This document shows positions 32,283-44,290 of a stretch of 64,000 nt of DNA, one piece after another (within the stretch, counting starts at the first letter, position 1; every line of letters starts with the position of its first letter). The stretch is from Hysterangium stoloniferum. Taxonomy: Eukaryota > Basidiomycota > Agaricomycetes > Hysterangiales > Hysterangiaceae. The stretch spans positions 1,054,001 through 1,118,000 of the forward strand of contig WHVD01000010.1 of the NCBI GenBank assembly GCA_015178975.1, read 5' to 3'. Under the pieces are notes generated by a model. That model made no database searches and was not told the origin of the DNA. It saw only the letters and a list, made by a program, of their open reading frames with translations. A program made the translations under genes and the position numbers.

Positions 32283-32510
32283 TACACATGGACCATTTGT
32301 TTAACAATATACAAATAAGTTTTAAATATTCCCAAAGTTTGAAAACCCAAATTATGTTTGAATCACATCCCAGATGTTTAAATGACCTTTAGAATATATT
32401 AAAATTTGATATACTTAATAGTTTTCAGATATCATCCAATGTTAGGAACTACCTTTTCAGAACCCAACTTATAGTATTCACTTTTCTTGCAACCTGCCAT
32501 TCAGTGCTAC
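32283..32510. other. Gene-free AT-rich stretch
   Basis: Sequence between the M5 tip and LTR D. The last part (from about 32440) may belong to the gag piece that continues at 33333. I see no other structure. Confidence 0.35.
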
Positions 32511-33327
32511 TGTTAAGGGTCATGCAAAGCTTAGTGGAGGGTTTCTGGAGAAACCTGCAGGTAATCTGGTAGGACTTGGCTTCAGCTTATAGGCTGCACC
32601 CTCACGAGATCATCATGTCCAATTTCAGATAGGTGGATGGGAAACCCAGGGAGTCTGGGTGTAGTTGATAGGCTGAAAGATTAGTCAGGAAGCCCACAGG
32701 CTCTGACAAGGTCGATAGCAAGAGTTGTGATATGAGAGATGGAGATGGAGTGGGGACCAGTTGGGAAGCCTGTAGGCTCCAATGAGGTTGAGTGTTGTGA
32801 GATGGGGATGGAGTGGGTATATGCTAAGTGCATAACTGGGGGAGGTCTTAGTCTGAAAACTTAGTTGATTTTTCTGACTGGTATGTACAACATTAGCTCG
32901 TTTATATAGACTGTAGAATGTATGTAATACCAAATCTGGTAATAATGAGATCCAAACAAGTAATCATGAAACGAGATATGTAAGTAAACATTAAATTAGG
33001 CGTTAGGAATGGAGTGGATGCAGAGTCTGAAACGTGACAGATCATTTAACTATAATGGGAATGGGGCTTAGTTAGAGAGCTGATGGGTCTTCCGGGGAGA
33101 GTCTGGTGACTGATGTGTGGGACAGGGTCAGAGATAGACAGGTAAGAAGTGCATGAGTCCCAGTTGGGTATTCTGGTGACTGGTACATAAGACAACAAAG
33201 GTCAGGCATGGACAGGTGTGATGTCCAGGTCCCGGTGGGTATTCCAGTTAATTGATAACTGGTGTGTAAACAGTGTGGGTGCATATAGGGTAGTGCCTGG
33301 GTTCCAGCGGGTTTTCCAGTCATAACA
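32511..33327 (-). mobile_element. Solo LTR, family D
   Basis: It begins TGTTAAGGGTCATGC and ends CCAGTCATAACA, with target duplication GCTAC at 32506-32510 and 33328-33332. Length is 817 bp. It is inserted near the 5' part of a gag remnant. Confidence 0.93.
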
Positions 33328-33332
33328 GCTAC

Positions 33333-33824
33333 CAACACCAGTGTCCCAAACAACAGTGTCCTGACAACTTGTCTTCTAGCAATTTCCTTTTTGGGTCATG
33401 TTCTTCCATTTCCCTTCTGAAGGCCTTCTATTGCATCATTTACATATGGTATTCATTTTTCTGAATACTATCATGACCTCTGAGTTCTTACCATAGCTCT
33501 TCTCATCATCCCTCACACCACACTGACCATTCTGGCTCCCTGGGCAGTAATTCTCCAGTACCTGGCTCTACCCATGGCTCTTTATTGACTTCTGAACCTA
33601 CTCTTCAAATAACATTTGAAGGATTTACTGCTTTTATTGAAAATAACCAAAGGAAGTCTGCTCAGCATGTCAAGGTTAAGGAACCCAACATTTTCCATGG
33701 TAAGATACTTTGAAGTTGCAGCCTTTCCTCATACAATGCAACTTTAACTTCAATGACTGGCCTGATGAATCTTCCATCAACAAAAGTGAAATAATATCCA
33801 CTGTAGCTTATCTTTGGGAGATGT
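33333..33824 (+). mobile_element. Gypsy gag fragment 4, fossil
   Basis: Plus-strand sequence encodes SEPTLQITFEGFTAFIENNQ and, further on, KLQPFLIQCNFNFNDWPDES. The second segment lines up with KLSTFLIQCHFNFRDRS in the gag of Gypsy element 2. Only the first part of the capsid-like region is present. It ends at an LTR fragment. Broken. Confidence 0.65.
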
Positions 33825-34001
33825 TAAGTTCTGGATCTCCAGGCAGATTCTCCAGTGGATATTCCGGACACTTCCTGGAAAATGCCCACAGAGTTTTAGA
33901 GTATTAGTCTGGGGAGTTTCTGGGGATTATTTTGGGGAGTATTGGAAATATATACCAGAGTGCAGAATGGACTTGGCTTCAGCTTATGTGCTGTAACAAT
34001 T
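33825..34001 (-). mobile_element. LTR fragment, H-like, between two Gypsy pieces
   Basis: It begins TGTTAAGTTCTGG and includes GGACTTGGCTTCAGCTTATG before ending in GTAACA. The order matches the first 180 nt of family H read from this end, and most of the LTR is missing. Gypsy sequence on its two sides runs in opposite directions, so it marks a rearranged junction or a degraded 3' LTR of element 2. Confidence 0.5.
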
Positions 34002-34614
34002 TCCATGGCATTACTGAGTTCCGTGGCCAAAATCCATGAAGTTTCTTCATTGGTGCCCTCATAACCCACCCACTTGACCAAGTAAAGCAGTTTACAAGTG
34101 CATCGACACTTATCAATTTTCGAATCTAAAATTTGTGAGATTTCAAACTCAGGTTCTCCGTCAATAATGACTGGAGGGGGTGGAGATTACACGTGATCCG
34201 GGATAGTGTTAGCAGTACAAGGTTCTGACATAGAAACATGAAATACCAGGTGTACCGCATGCATGCTATCTGGAAGCCATAGGGTCCAAGAAACTGAACC
34301 TACTTGTGTGATTATTCAAACAGACCTAAATATTTTTCAGCAAGCTTTTTTGATGGATGGGTAGTCTGAAAGAATTGAGCTTTGACAAAAACGTGATCGC
34401 CAATCTTGAAGTTGGGTGGCAGAATCTGGTGTTTGTCCGCTGAGTGTTGGTATTGCTCTTGGGTGGACTTTATTGCAGTCCAGAGTTCCTCGTGGAGCTC
34501 ATGGAGGTCTGTGGTGAACTCTTGAGCATGGGTGGAGGTGAGGTTTCATTCTGGATGTACTGTAATATTTGGATTATATCCTTTATTTGCAAAGAATGGG
34601 GAAATGCCAGTAGT

Positions 34615-35259
34615 TGTGAAGAGTTGTTAGATTCTGACCGCTCAATATACGAAGAATAGTGTTTATTCAACTACTATTAGAGAGTATTGACCGTCAGTAC
34701 AATACTATAGACTACTAGACTGTTAGTACTAGTATAAGAACACACTGCACACCTCAAGAGCAACTGTATAGTTGCTCGTGACGGGTAAGAACCGTAAGAT
34801 AATGAGTTGACCTTTTACGGTACAACTAGTAACTAGAAGTAAGTAAGATAATCAGCGAAAGACTGAATATCTAGGATAGAGTAATAGTAGTGCGAGTCGA
34901 TTACAGTGTCGACAAGCGCGAAGTCTTGAAGGCGGAACTCGACCTTAGCGGTTCGAGTCCAAAAGGCTATTAGTAGCCTAGAGAATGCTACCCTTATGGT
35001 AGCTGAGATACTACCCTTGACACCTCTCGCTATTCGACGTCTGAGTCATTACGAGGGGGTGTCTGCTGGGTAAAAAGTGTCTGAGTTCTAATTGGTGCTG
35101 AGTGCACCCACAAGTATACACAATGCTTCGAACTAATGAAATATGCAATATTCGAAGAATATGAAAGATAGAAAAATATGAATAGAATATGTAAAATATA
35201 AATGAAATAAAAGGAGTGTTTTACCACAATGAAACTGTGGTAAAAGCATACTCCTCACA
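34615..35259. mobile_element. Solo LTR, family G, in Gypsy element 2
   Basis: It begins TGTGAAGAGTTG and ends ACTCCTCACA, with target duplication GTAGT at 34610-34614 and 35260-35264. Length is 645 bp. Near its right end GGAGT...TTTTACCACA pairs with TGTGGTAAAA...ACTCC to form a hairpin. Confidence 0.93.
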
Positions 35260-35303
35260 GTAGTGGCCAAGGGTGCATTGTTGTAAGCAAATTCTGCAAG
35301 TGG

Positions 35304-35778
35304 TGTGAAGAGTGGCGGAAGTTCTGACTGTTCTATATACAAAGAAATGAGTAGAAAGGAAGAATATTGACCTATTCGGTGCAATATAAGAGAAAGTGAG
35401 AGAAAGAGCACGAGATGATGAAGGAGTCAACGAGTGTGATGGTTCGAGTGGAGGCCTCGACTGTTACAGTTCGAGGCCAGAAGTGTTAGATAGTTCAGAT
35501 ATTGCTACCTATGTAGTAGCTGACCTGTTACCCTGATCACCACTCATAGTAGACCTAGTTTATGTCTTATGAGTGGTGGTTCTTGGGTAAAAGTGTGTCT
35601 GAGTTCTAATTGGTGCCGAGTGCACCCACAAGTATACACAATGCTTCGAACTAATGAAATGATGGAATATTCGAAGAATATAAAAGATAGATAAATATGA
35701 ATAGAATGTGTAAAATATAAATAAAATAAAAGGAGTGTTTTATCACAATGAACCTGTGGTAAAAGCATACTCCTCACA
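35304..35778. mobile_element. Solo LTR, family G, second copy
   Basis: It begins TGTGAAGAGTGG and ends ACTCCTCACA, with target duplication AGTGG at 35299-35303 and 35779-35783. Length is 475 bp, with the same terminal hairpin. It lies 44 bp from the first LTR G, in the same orientation. Confidence 0.93.
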
Positions 35779-36442
35779 AGTGGTAACAAGGATTTCCAAT
35801 TGTCCTGTTGATAATTGCAATATACATGGAGGTATTGTTCCAATGTCTGATTGATGTGTTTGGTTTGTCTGTTGCCTTCCAGGTGATGTCCAGACATGAA
35901 ATGTAATTTCATGTCCAAGGATTTCCTGAGGGATCTAAAGAAGTGAGATACAAACTCTGATCCTCGATCAGAAGTTATGTGGGATGGAACTCCGTGCTTG
36001 GAAAATATGTGGATAATAAAAAGTTCCGCTAACTGCACAGACGTAATTGTATCATATGTAGGGATGAATATACCTTGTTTTGAGAATCTGTCAATAATGA
36101 CTAGAATGGCAGAAAAGCCTTCGGAATCCGGTAGGTGTTCAATGAAATCCATAGAAATAGAATTCCACAGGTGTTCCGGTACTGGGAGTTGTTTCAAAAG
36201 GCCATATGGCTTGTGTTGCTGAGATTTCAAGCATGGACAAGTAGTGCAAGATTTACAATAGTGCTTAATGAATCCATGGAGTCCAGGCCAAGTGTATTCT
36301 CTTCTTATTAATGATAGAGTTTTGTTGTACCCGAAATGTCTGGAGAGTGGATGATCATGTTTATACTGAAGGATCCTGAGGTGGAGGCCATCAGAGTCCA
36401 GTACATAGATGTGATCATCAAGTCTAATGAAACCATGCTGAT

Positions 36443-37284
36443 GGAGAGACCACCAGGGTTGATCAAGAGACTACCAGGGTTGATCGAGAGACTACTGGGG
36501 TTGATCAAGAGACCACCAGGGTTGATCAAGAGACCACCAGGGTTGATCAAGAGACCACCAGGGTTGATCAAGAGACCACCAGGGTTGATCAAGAGACCAC
36601 CAGGGTTGATCAAGAGACCACCAGGGTTGATCAAGAGACCACCAGGGTTGATCAAGAGACCACCAGGGTTGATCAAGAGACCACCAGGGTTGATCAAGAG
36701 ACCACCAGGGTTGATCAAGAGACCACCAGGGTTGATCAAGAGACCACCAGGGTTGATCAAGAGACCACCAGGGTTGATCAAGAGACCACCAGGGTTGATC
36801 AAGAGACCACCAGGGTTGATCAAGAGACCACCAGGGTTGATCAAGAGACCACCAGGGTTGATCAAGAGACCACCAGGGTTGATCAAGAGACCACCAGGGT
36901 TGATCAAGAGACCACCAGGGTTGATCAAGAGACCACCAGGGTTGATCAAGAGACCACCAGGGTTGATCAAGAGACCACCAGGGTTGATCAAGAGACCACC
37001 AGGGTTGATCAAGAGACCACCAGGGTTGATCAAGAGACCACCAGGGTTGATCAAGAGACCACCAGGGTTGATCAAGAGACCACCAGGGTTGATCAAGAGA
37101 CCACCAGGGTTGATCAAGAGACCACCAGGGTTGATCAAGAGACCACCAGGGTTGATCAAGAGACCACCAGGGTTGATCAAGAGACCACCAGGGTTGATCA
37201 AGAGACCACCAGGGTTGATCAAGAGACCACCAGGGTTGATCAAGAGACCACCAGGGTTGATCAAGAGACCACCAGGGTTGATCA
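36443..37284. repeat. 21-bp tandem repeat, about 40 copies, inside pol
   Basis: The unit CCACCAGGGTTGATCAAGAGA repeats about 40 times with almost no variation. The first few units carry the only obvious differences. Because 21 is divisible by three the array keeps whatever frame it is in, and gives 7-residue repeats such as LINPGGL on the minus strand. The matching place in Gypsy element 1 (about 10905-10925) has only a single unit-like stretch, so the array arose within this copy. Confidence 0.95.
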
Positions 37285-38338
37285 GGGTCCATGGGATTAT
37301 CAAAGTGTGCTTTAGTTATTGGGTCTAGCAGAATTGCCGATAGAATATCTTGATGTAACTTCTCAATATCCATAATGATAATTCCACGGACAATGGGATG
37401 GATGAGGAGAGTTGCGCGGACTGATGCAGTAAGTTGCTGATTTGTGAAAATAGGTTTCAGGTTGTGTGGGTTTACCATGGCATAGTCATTGCTCCCCTCT
37501 TTAGGATAGACATCCCATCATCTAGTTAAAGCATCGGGTTTGCTGCTGAGACAGCTGGGTCAAAAGCGGATAGTAATATTGAAAGTGGATAGGTATTCAG
37601 ACCAGCGGGCCTGCCGACGGGTCAAAGGTTTTGTAGTAGAAAAGTATTCCAGGTTTTTGTGATCTGTTACAACATCAATCGGAGTTCCCAAGCCTTCCAA
37701 ATAGTGTTGCCATGTTTTGAAAGCTGAAAAAATTGCCAGGAGTTCCTTATCATGAATGTCGTAATTGAGCTCTGCTCTGGTAAAAGTCTGGGACAGAAAA
37801 GCCACGGGGTGGACTTCTCCATTGGAGTCCTGGATAGACAGAATGGCTCCAAGTGTATAGTCTGAGGCATCCATTTCAACAATGAGCAGGAAGTCCGGTT
37901 TCCAATACAACAGAATTGGGAGCTGAAGAAAAAGAATTTTTTTAAAAGATTGAAAGCTTTTTGACACTTATCATTAAAATTCCACAGAGTATCCTTACAC
38001 ATAAGATGGGTAAGGGGAACCATGATGTCAGAATATCTGCGGATAAACCATCTGTAAAAATTGGCAAAGCCGAGAAAGGATTGTATGTATATCTTTAACT
38101 TTTCAGGGTTCCAGCCAATCTTTGATGACTTGTACTTTAGTTTCATCCATGTGGAGTCTGTCGGGTTCCCATTATGAAGCCCAGGTATTCCACAGAGTCC
38201 GTGTCAAAAATACATTTTTTACCATTCGTGAATAAACCATGTTGTCTGAGTCTCCAGAGAACTTCACAGACTTGTTTGTCATGTTCTGCAGGATTCTTGG
38301 AGTAGATAAGAATGTCGTCCAAGTAAACAATGACACAT

Positions 38339-38926
38339 TGTGAAGAGTGGTGGAAGTTCTAACCATTCTAAGTCTAATACAGACCAAACGTGTATTGACT
38401 GTTTAGTTCAATACAGTTGAGAGAATTAGCTATCTAAAGTAGAATAGAGAGCTAAGACGAATAAAGGAGAATCAACTGTGAAGTACAATTCCAAATAACT
38501 GCTCGAGTGTTGAAGAGAATAACGAGAGAGCCAAATAACAGAGTAGTGTGGATATAGTCTGTGCAGATGGAGATACATAACTGTTTGAGTTTCGACTAAT
38601 ATAGTTCAAAACTCTGATTGCGTGGATAGTTAAACCCCATCTGTGATGGTCGAGATGATACCCCAATCACAACTTACAGGACACTAAATGGGTGTCTGGG
38701 TAAGTCGTGGTTACGGGTAAAAAAGTGTCTGAGTTCTAACTACCGGTGCTAGAATACATAAGTCTGGTGTGTATGTGCCCACAAGAGTCAATGTACTAAA
38801 TGCATAGGCTGTCAGACTAAATATATGTGTATGATAAAATAGAGAGAAAAATAGAAATAATAATGGAAATATAGTGTGGGCTCGTCTGGACTATATTTCA
38901 GAGTATATTTTGCAGTACCTCTTACA
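38339..38926. mobile_element. Solo LTR, family F, in the RT region of Gypsy element 2
   Basis: It begins TGTGAAGAGTGG and ends ACCTCTTACA, with target duplication CACAT at 38334-38338 and 38927-38931. Length is 588 bp. This is the uninterrupted reference copy of the family. Confidence 0.93.
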
Positions 38927-40063
38927 CACATACATCGAGCATGTCAGAGAAAATGTCATTGATAAAATGTTGAAAAACAGATGGAGCATTGGTGAGTCCA
39001 AAGGGCATCACCAACCACTCAAAGGCCCCATAGTGGGTTCTAAAAGTGGTTTTCCATTCATCACCCGTGGAGATCTGGACCAAGTGATAGGCATGTTTGA
39101 GGTCTATTTTGGTGTAAATCCTGGCATTCCGTGGAGCATCGAGCAGATCAGATATAAGTGGAAGTGGATACTTATCCTTTTTTGTGACAGCATTGAGTCC
39201 TCTGAAATCAACGCATAGTCTAAGGGATCCATCCTTTTTTCTGACAAACAGAACAGGTGCTCCAAAAGGAGAGTTTGAGGGTCTGATAAAACCTATCGAC
39301 AAATGTTCATCCAGGAAATTGTGGATTGCAGAAAGTTCCATGGACGAGAGTGGGTAAATATGTCCTAGGGGTGGCTGGACACCTTCTTCGAAGTCAATTT
39401 TTGGGTTGTACTCTCTGTGGGGCAGAAGCCAGTCAGCTTTCTGCTTACTAAAAACATCCACGAAGTCATGATATTTCTCCAGGATGCCTTCTAGGTCAGC
39501 AGCTTGCTCAGATTCGGATACCGGGGTTGAAAAATGACCAGTTGCTTCATCAATTTTTAAATTGATAGTGAACACCTGGGACCTGTCCATTTTTGTAGCC
39601 CTAATAAAAGCTGCAACATTAATCAGAGAAATAGACGGAGGTGCCATGGGTTCCAGGGAAGCCATGGTTGCCATAGGGATCACAGGAGTCCTCAAGACTG
39701 CAGGTGCTGGGAAGGCCATGTGTGAGAGGTACGGTGAAATACACTCAGGAAATATAGTCTGGATGAGCTCATACTATATTTCCATTCTTATTTCTACTTT
39801 CTCTCTATTTTATTATACACTTACAGTGACTCAAAAAACCCTTCGCATGTTTCACCCTTCAGACTTATATCCCTGATAACTCAAAGAATAAAAATGCAAA
39901 AATATCAAAAATATTTGTGAATATGCTCTATCATATCTAGAATATGGAATTATGATGCCATTACATAAACTCCAAATATGGAAATATTACAAATATTTAT
40001 ATACAAGGGACTCATGTGAAGGGTTTTTTTGCTGACCACTCTGACCCACAAAACTACTTATAT

Positions 40064-41064
40064 TTAGTACTTAGTATAGCCACCCTTTGCCTTCAACACA
40101 GCTACAACCCTCCTAGGCATACTCTCAATCAAATTCTGACACACCTCTGCATCAATCTTGTTCCACTCCTCCTCCACCCTCTCCCACAACACCAGTATCC
40201 CTTAGCCTCCTCTTTTCATAGTCCCACAAGTGTTCAATGGGGTTGAGGTCTGGAGACTGTGCTGGCCATGGGAGAACATTGGAATCATTATCTTGAAACC
40301 AAGTCTGGGCCTTCTTGCAGGTATGTTCAAGGTCATGATCTTGCTGAAAGATGACATCACCCACATATTTTCTATAATAGCTGAAGCTGGCTTGAAGGTC
40401 CTTCTCTATAATCTTAAGATAAAGGTCCCCATCCATCCTCTCATCTATCTTGAAAGAATACCCAGGTCCTTCCCACAGCATGTAGCCCATAATATCACAA
40501 ATCCTTCTCCAAACCTCACCAAAAATCCCTTCCAATAAGTCTCCTATATATAAATATTTTTAGTGTTTCCATATTTGGAGCTTATGTAATGGCACTGTAT
40601 TTCCATAATATAGATATAATAGAGCATATTCACAAATATCTTTGATATTTTTGCATTTTTATTCTCTGAGTTATCAGGGATGTAAATCTGAAGTACCAAA
40701 TATTAGAAGGGTTATTGAGGCATTCCCAACCATATTAAGACTATTGTACACAGTTTGGGTGCAGATGAACTGGTTGGTGACACTCCTAAGAGCTTTTGCC
40801 ACATCAACAGTAGTGTCAGCCTTCCCAGAGCTGATGAAGTACTGTGCATAGTGAATGTTGGTAGGGGAAAGCTTTGAGGGATGACCACCAATGGACTTAT
40901 GTAGAGAGATGAGAACAATGCTTAGAGTGAAGCTTAGAGACTGTGAAAATGCTATGACCAGTAAAAGCTGCAATGTGGCTAGCTGAATGGCCAACATCAA
41001 GCAATGAGAGGATATGATTCTGGCTGGCAAGAGACAAAGTGTGCATTTTGGGAATTGGAGCATT
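40064..41064 (-). pseudogene. Tc1 transposase of M3, core replaced by TIR sequence
   Basis: The N-terminal part (41064-40694) carries the helix-turn-helix tail GGHPSKLSPTNIHYAQYF and SSGKADTTVDVAKALRS, close to the intact enzyme. The C-terminal part (40535-40064) has [38 protein letters not shown] and a final LKAKGGYTKY-type end. The region between, which should hold the first catalytic aspartate (WSDETK), is replaced by 165 bp of TIR sequence. There are additional frame disturbances. It cannot be active. Confidence 0.85.
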
Positions 41065-41788
41065 TGTTAAGAACTGAAAACTGACTAATGTCGGTGGCCG
41101 ACAGGGACCGATCGGAAGGACTTGGCTTCAGCTTATGTGCTGCACCCTCGCAAATATCTGTAGGGTGTCCTTAGATTTTGGACAGGCGAAGACTAATCCT
41201 AAAGAGCTCCTTTCGGTGAGATACCGATCGGAACCAAAGGACAAGTCGAGCGTCGGGCCAAGGGGTCGGGGCCAGGAGTGGGCGAGCGCACGCGAAGGCG
41301 GATGGGGGGGTTCTTAGTATGAGACTGTTACAGATGTATGAGGGTATTCTGAGTCGATATTCTGATTGCCTAGTAACTACAACTACAGCGGGTTCATATA
41401 CAAGTAACAGGTGTCTAGAAAATACTAATGGGGAGAAGGGCGGAAAACGGCATTAACAATAAGCTTGACTAGGAACGGGAAGTTTATGATTAGTTCGGAG
41501 GCCGATGATAACCGAGAGTGGGATTTTGATAAAAGGAAATAGTTCAAGGACTACAAATATAGATAGACATATGTGAAACATAAGATTGAATGGATCAACA
41601 TAATAAAAGGGACGTATCAAAAGTTTGACCAGACAATACGAGTTATTTTGACGTGGGCGTAAACGGAGTTTGATCTTCGCAAAAACATACGTCAGCTTCA
41701 GGGCCGATGGTTTCCGAAATGGTGACTTGAAAATGTTGATAAGTGGCAATAACCTCGGGACCGATAGGGTTGCGACACGGTCATAACA
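41065..41788 (-). mobile_element. Solo LTR, family A, nested in Tc1 element M3
   Basis: It begins TGTTAAGAACTG and ends GGTCATAACA, with target duplication GCATT at 41060-41064 and 41789-41793. Length is 724 bp. Confidence 0.93.
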
Positions 41789-42520
41789 GCATTGCTGGTT
41801 GCTAAAGACCATATATTTATACTCCAGTACAACATGGTCATGTGACATCACATGATTTTGTTAATATGACTTAATTGGAGGTAAACAATCAACAAGGTCA
41901 CATGACTGTAAACATTATAGTCATCAAAGTTGCCAGCAAAAAAACCCTTTGTATGAGTCTCTTGTATATAAATATTTGTAATATTTCCATATTTGGAGCT
42001 TATGTAATGGCATCATATCTCCATAATCCAGATATGATAGTGCATATTCACAAATATTCTTGATATTTTTGCATTTTTATTCTTTGAGTTATCAGGGATA
42101 TAAATCTGAAGGGTGAAACATGTGAAGGGTTTTTTGAGTCACTGTATAATTAGTTCGATAACCTATGTATGCGGTACATCTACTCTTGTGGGTGCATACA
42201 TGCCAAGCTTATGTATTCTAGTGCCCGTAGTTAGAACTCAGACACTTTTTACCCTGCAACCACAACTTACCCAGACACTGATTAGTGTCCTGTAAGTTGT
42301 GATTGGGGTATCATCTCAACCGTCACAGATGGGCTTTGACTATCGACGCAATCAGAGTTTTGAACTATACTAGTCAAAACTCCACTTTTATCTCAATCCA
42401 TGCGGACTACATCTGCACTACTCTGTTATTTGACTCTCTTGTTATTCTCTTCTACACTCGAGCAGTCCCTCAGAATCATACTTCATAGTTGATTCTCCTT
42501 ATTCGTTTTAGCTCTCTATT

Positions 42521-43345
42521 TGTTACGACCGTGTCGTAACCCATGTCGCAACCCGATGGTCTCCGAGAATACTACCATCTATCGATGTTCCAAGTTATTG
42601 ATCAAGTCATCATTTCGGCAACCTTCAGAACACCAATGCTGATGTATACCTTCACGGCGATCAAACCCTATTTACACCCCTGTCAAAATATACTTGTACC
42701 ATCTGGTTATGCTTTGATACGTCCCCTTTCATTATGATGATCTGTTTTACTCTATGTTTCACATATGCCCGTATATACTTGTAGCCTGTGGACTATTCCC
42801 TTTTCTTGTAATCCCGCTCTCGGCTAAATCTCGGCTTCCGATCTTATCGTAACCTTCGGGTTTCTAGTCAAGTCTATTTGTCAAATAGTGTTTCCACTCT
42901 TCCCTTAGTTAGTAGTTTCTAGATGCCGACAACTCATATATAAACCCGCTGTAAATGTAGTTATTAGACAATCAGAATATCAACTTAGAATATCAACTTA
43001 GATCAACTTAGATCAACTTAGATACCCCTCTAATTTCCGACTCCATTATCTATTCACGACCACCACATTCCGACTCCATCCGATTTACAATTCAATCTAC
43101 ATTTACGACTTCAACCTCAGTCTCCAACTCTTGGTCTCCGACCCCTCAGCCCAACCCTCGACTTATCCTTTGGTTTCCAATCGGTAGTTTACCAAGAGGT
43201 TTACTTGACAGGACTAGTTTCTGCCTGCCCAAAATTTAAGGACACCTGACAGTAACTTGCGAGGGCGCAGCACATAAGCTGAAGCCAAGTCCTTCTGATC
43301 GGTCCCTGTCGGCCGACCAACATCAGTCAGTTTCTGCTCTTAACA
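42521..43345 (+). mobile_element. Solo LTR, family A, nested in LTR F
   Basis: It begins TGTTACGACCGTG and ends CTCTTAACA, with target duplication CTATT at 42516-42520 and 43346-43350. Length is 825 bp. It contains CATATATAAACCC as a TATA-like site and a short tandem triplication of ATCAACTTAG near 43000. It is CpG-rich, so probably recent. Confidence 0.93.
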
Positions 43346-44256
43346 CTATTCTACTTTAGATAGCTATTTCACCCGACTGTATTGAACTAAACAGTCAATA
43401 CGTGTTCGGTCTGTATTAGACTTAGATAGTCAATACATCCTTTTGTCATACCTAAACGGTCGATATTCTTCATATATAGAATGGTTAGAACTTCCACCAC
43501 CCTTCACACATGGGTGCCATGGAGGCCGTGATGGGTACAGTTTCCTTGGCTGCTGTGGATGTCCGGAAAGTTATACTGTTAGCTATCCAGTCAATCAATG
43601 GATTGTAGTGGGTAAGCCAGTTGTGTCCTAAGACCACTGAGCAACTTGAGTCTAACTGGGTCACATAGAAAGTGACCAACTGAGATGTTCCACACGGGAA
43701 ACAGATGGATAAATCACAAGCTTGGGTGACAACCGAATTACTTGTGCCATCGAAAAGGCAGAGGCTGACAGGATTTATTAGATAAGTTGGCAACAGATTT
43801 TTTTGCATGAATTTTGTATCTAAAAAACAATGAGTTGAGCTGGAATCTATAAGAGCTGAAAAAACAAATTTTGGAATCATATTAGACATAAGTTTAATAA
43901 AAAACGAATCAGAATGCAAAGGAGTGGATGCGTTGAGACAGGTAAACTCTTAAATGTGCCCAGAGGCAATGCAACCCCCAACCTGCGCAGAGTCCGTGGG
44001 GTTGCTCACTCTTTTTTTGAGTCAGAAGCCGGTTTGTCCTTCAACGGAGTTTCCGTAGAGGCCTTGGCTGTTCGACCCTTTGCAGAGTTTGCTTTTGCCA
44101 GCGGACATTCTGGAACTCGATGACTGTGTTTTCTGCACAAGAGACAGAGGTTATTGTCCATACGATGTTGTCTTTCTTGTGGGGTCAATTTGCCATCGAG
44201 TCCAAGTTTGCCTGTGAGGTTGGGTTTTTCTGGTTTGCTTGCCAGACTGTTGACCT

Positions 44257-44289
<33 letters not shown>

Positions 44290-44290
44290 G
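44257..44290. repeat. TGT/ACA trinucleotide microsatellite in gag
   Basis: Ten or more TGT units in a row. On the gag strand these read as a threonine run between the capsid-like region and the zinc knuckle. The gag fragment at 20080-19904 has an Asn/Ser-rich tract at the same place instead. Confidence 0.9.

Larger units (their letters stand above)
39824..42142 (-). mobile_element. Tc1/mariner element M3, rearranged, carrying an LTR A
   Basis: It has TA duplications at 39822-39823 and 42143-42144, tips CAGTGACTCAAAAAACCC, and TIRs of about 210 bp (39824-40034 and 41932-42142), again with an inverted inner copy of the tip. A 165-bp stretch at 40529-40693 repeats most of the right TIR in the middle of the transposase gene, replacing coding sequence. 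LTR A sits at 41065-41788. Without that LTR the element is about 1.6 kb. Confidence 0.9.
39721..43508. mobile_element. Solo LTR, family F, carrying a Tc1 element and an LTR A
   Basis: It begins TGTGAGAGGTAC and ends CCCTTCACA, opposite in orientation to the copy at 38339. The four bases CATG occur on both outer sides, a slightly degraded duplication. Inside are M3 (39824-42142) and LTR A (42521-43345). Confidence 0.85.

Noticed and set aside
36308-37478. Three long overlapping frames of about 330 residues on both strands over 36308-37478
   Set aside because: They are by-products of the 21-bp tandem repeat, whose length is a multiple of three and whose unit has no stop in these frames. Only the minus-strand Gypsy context is meaningful.
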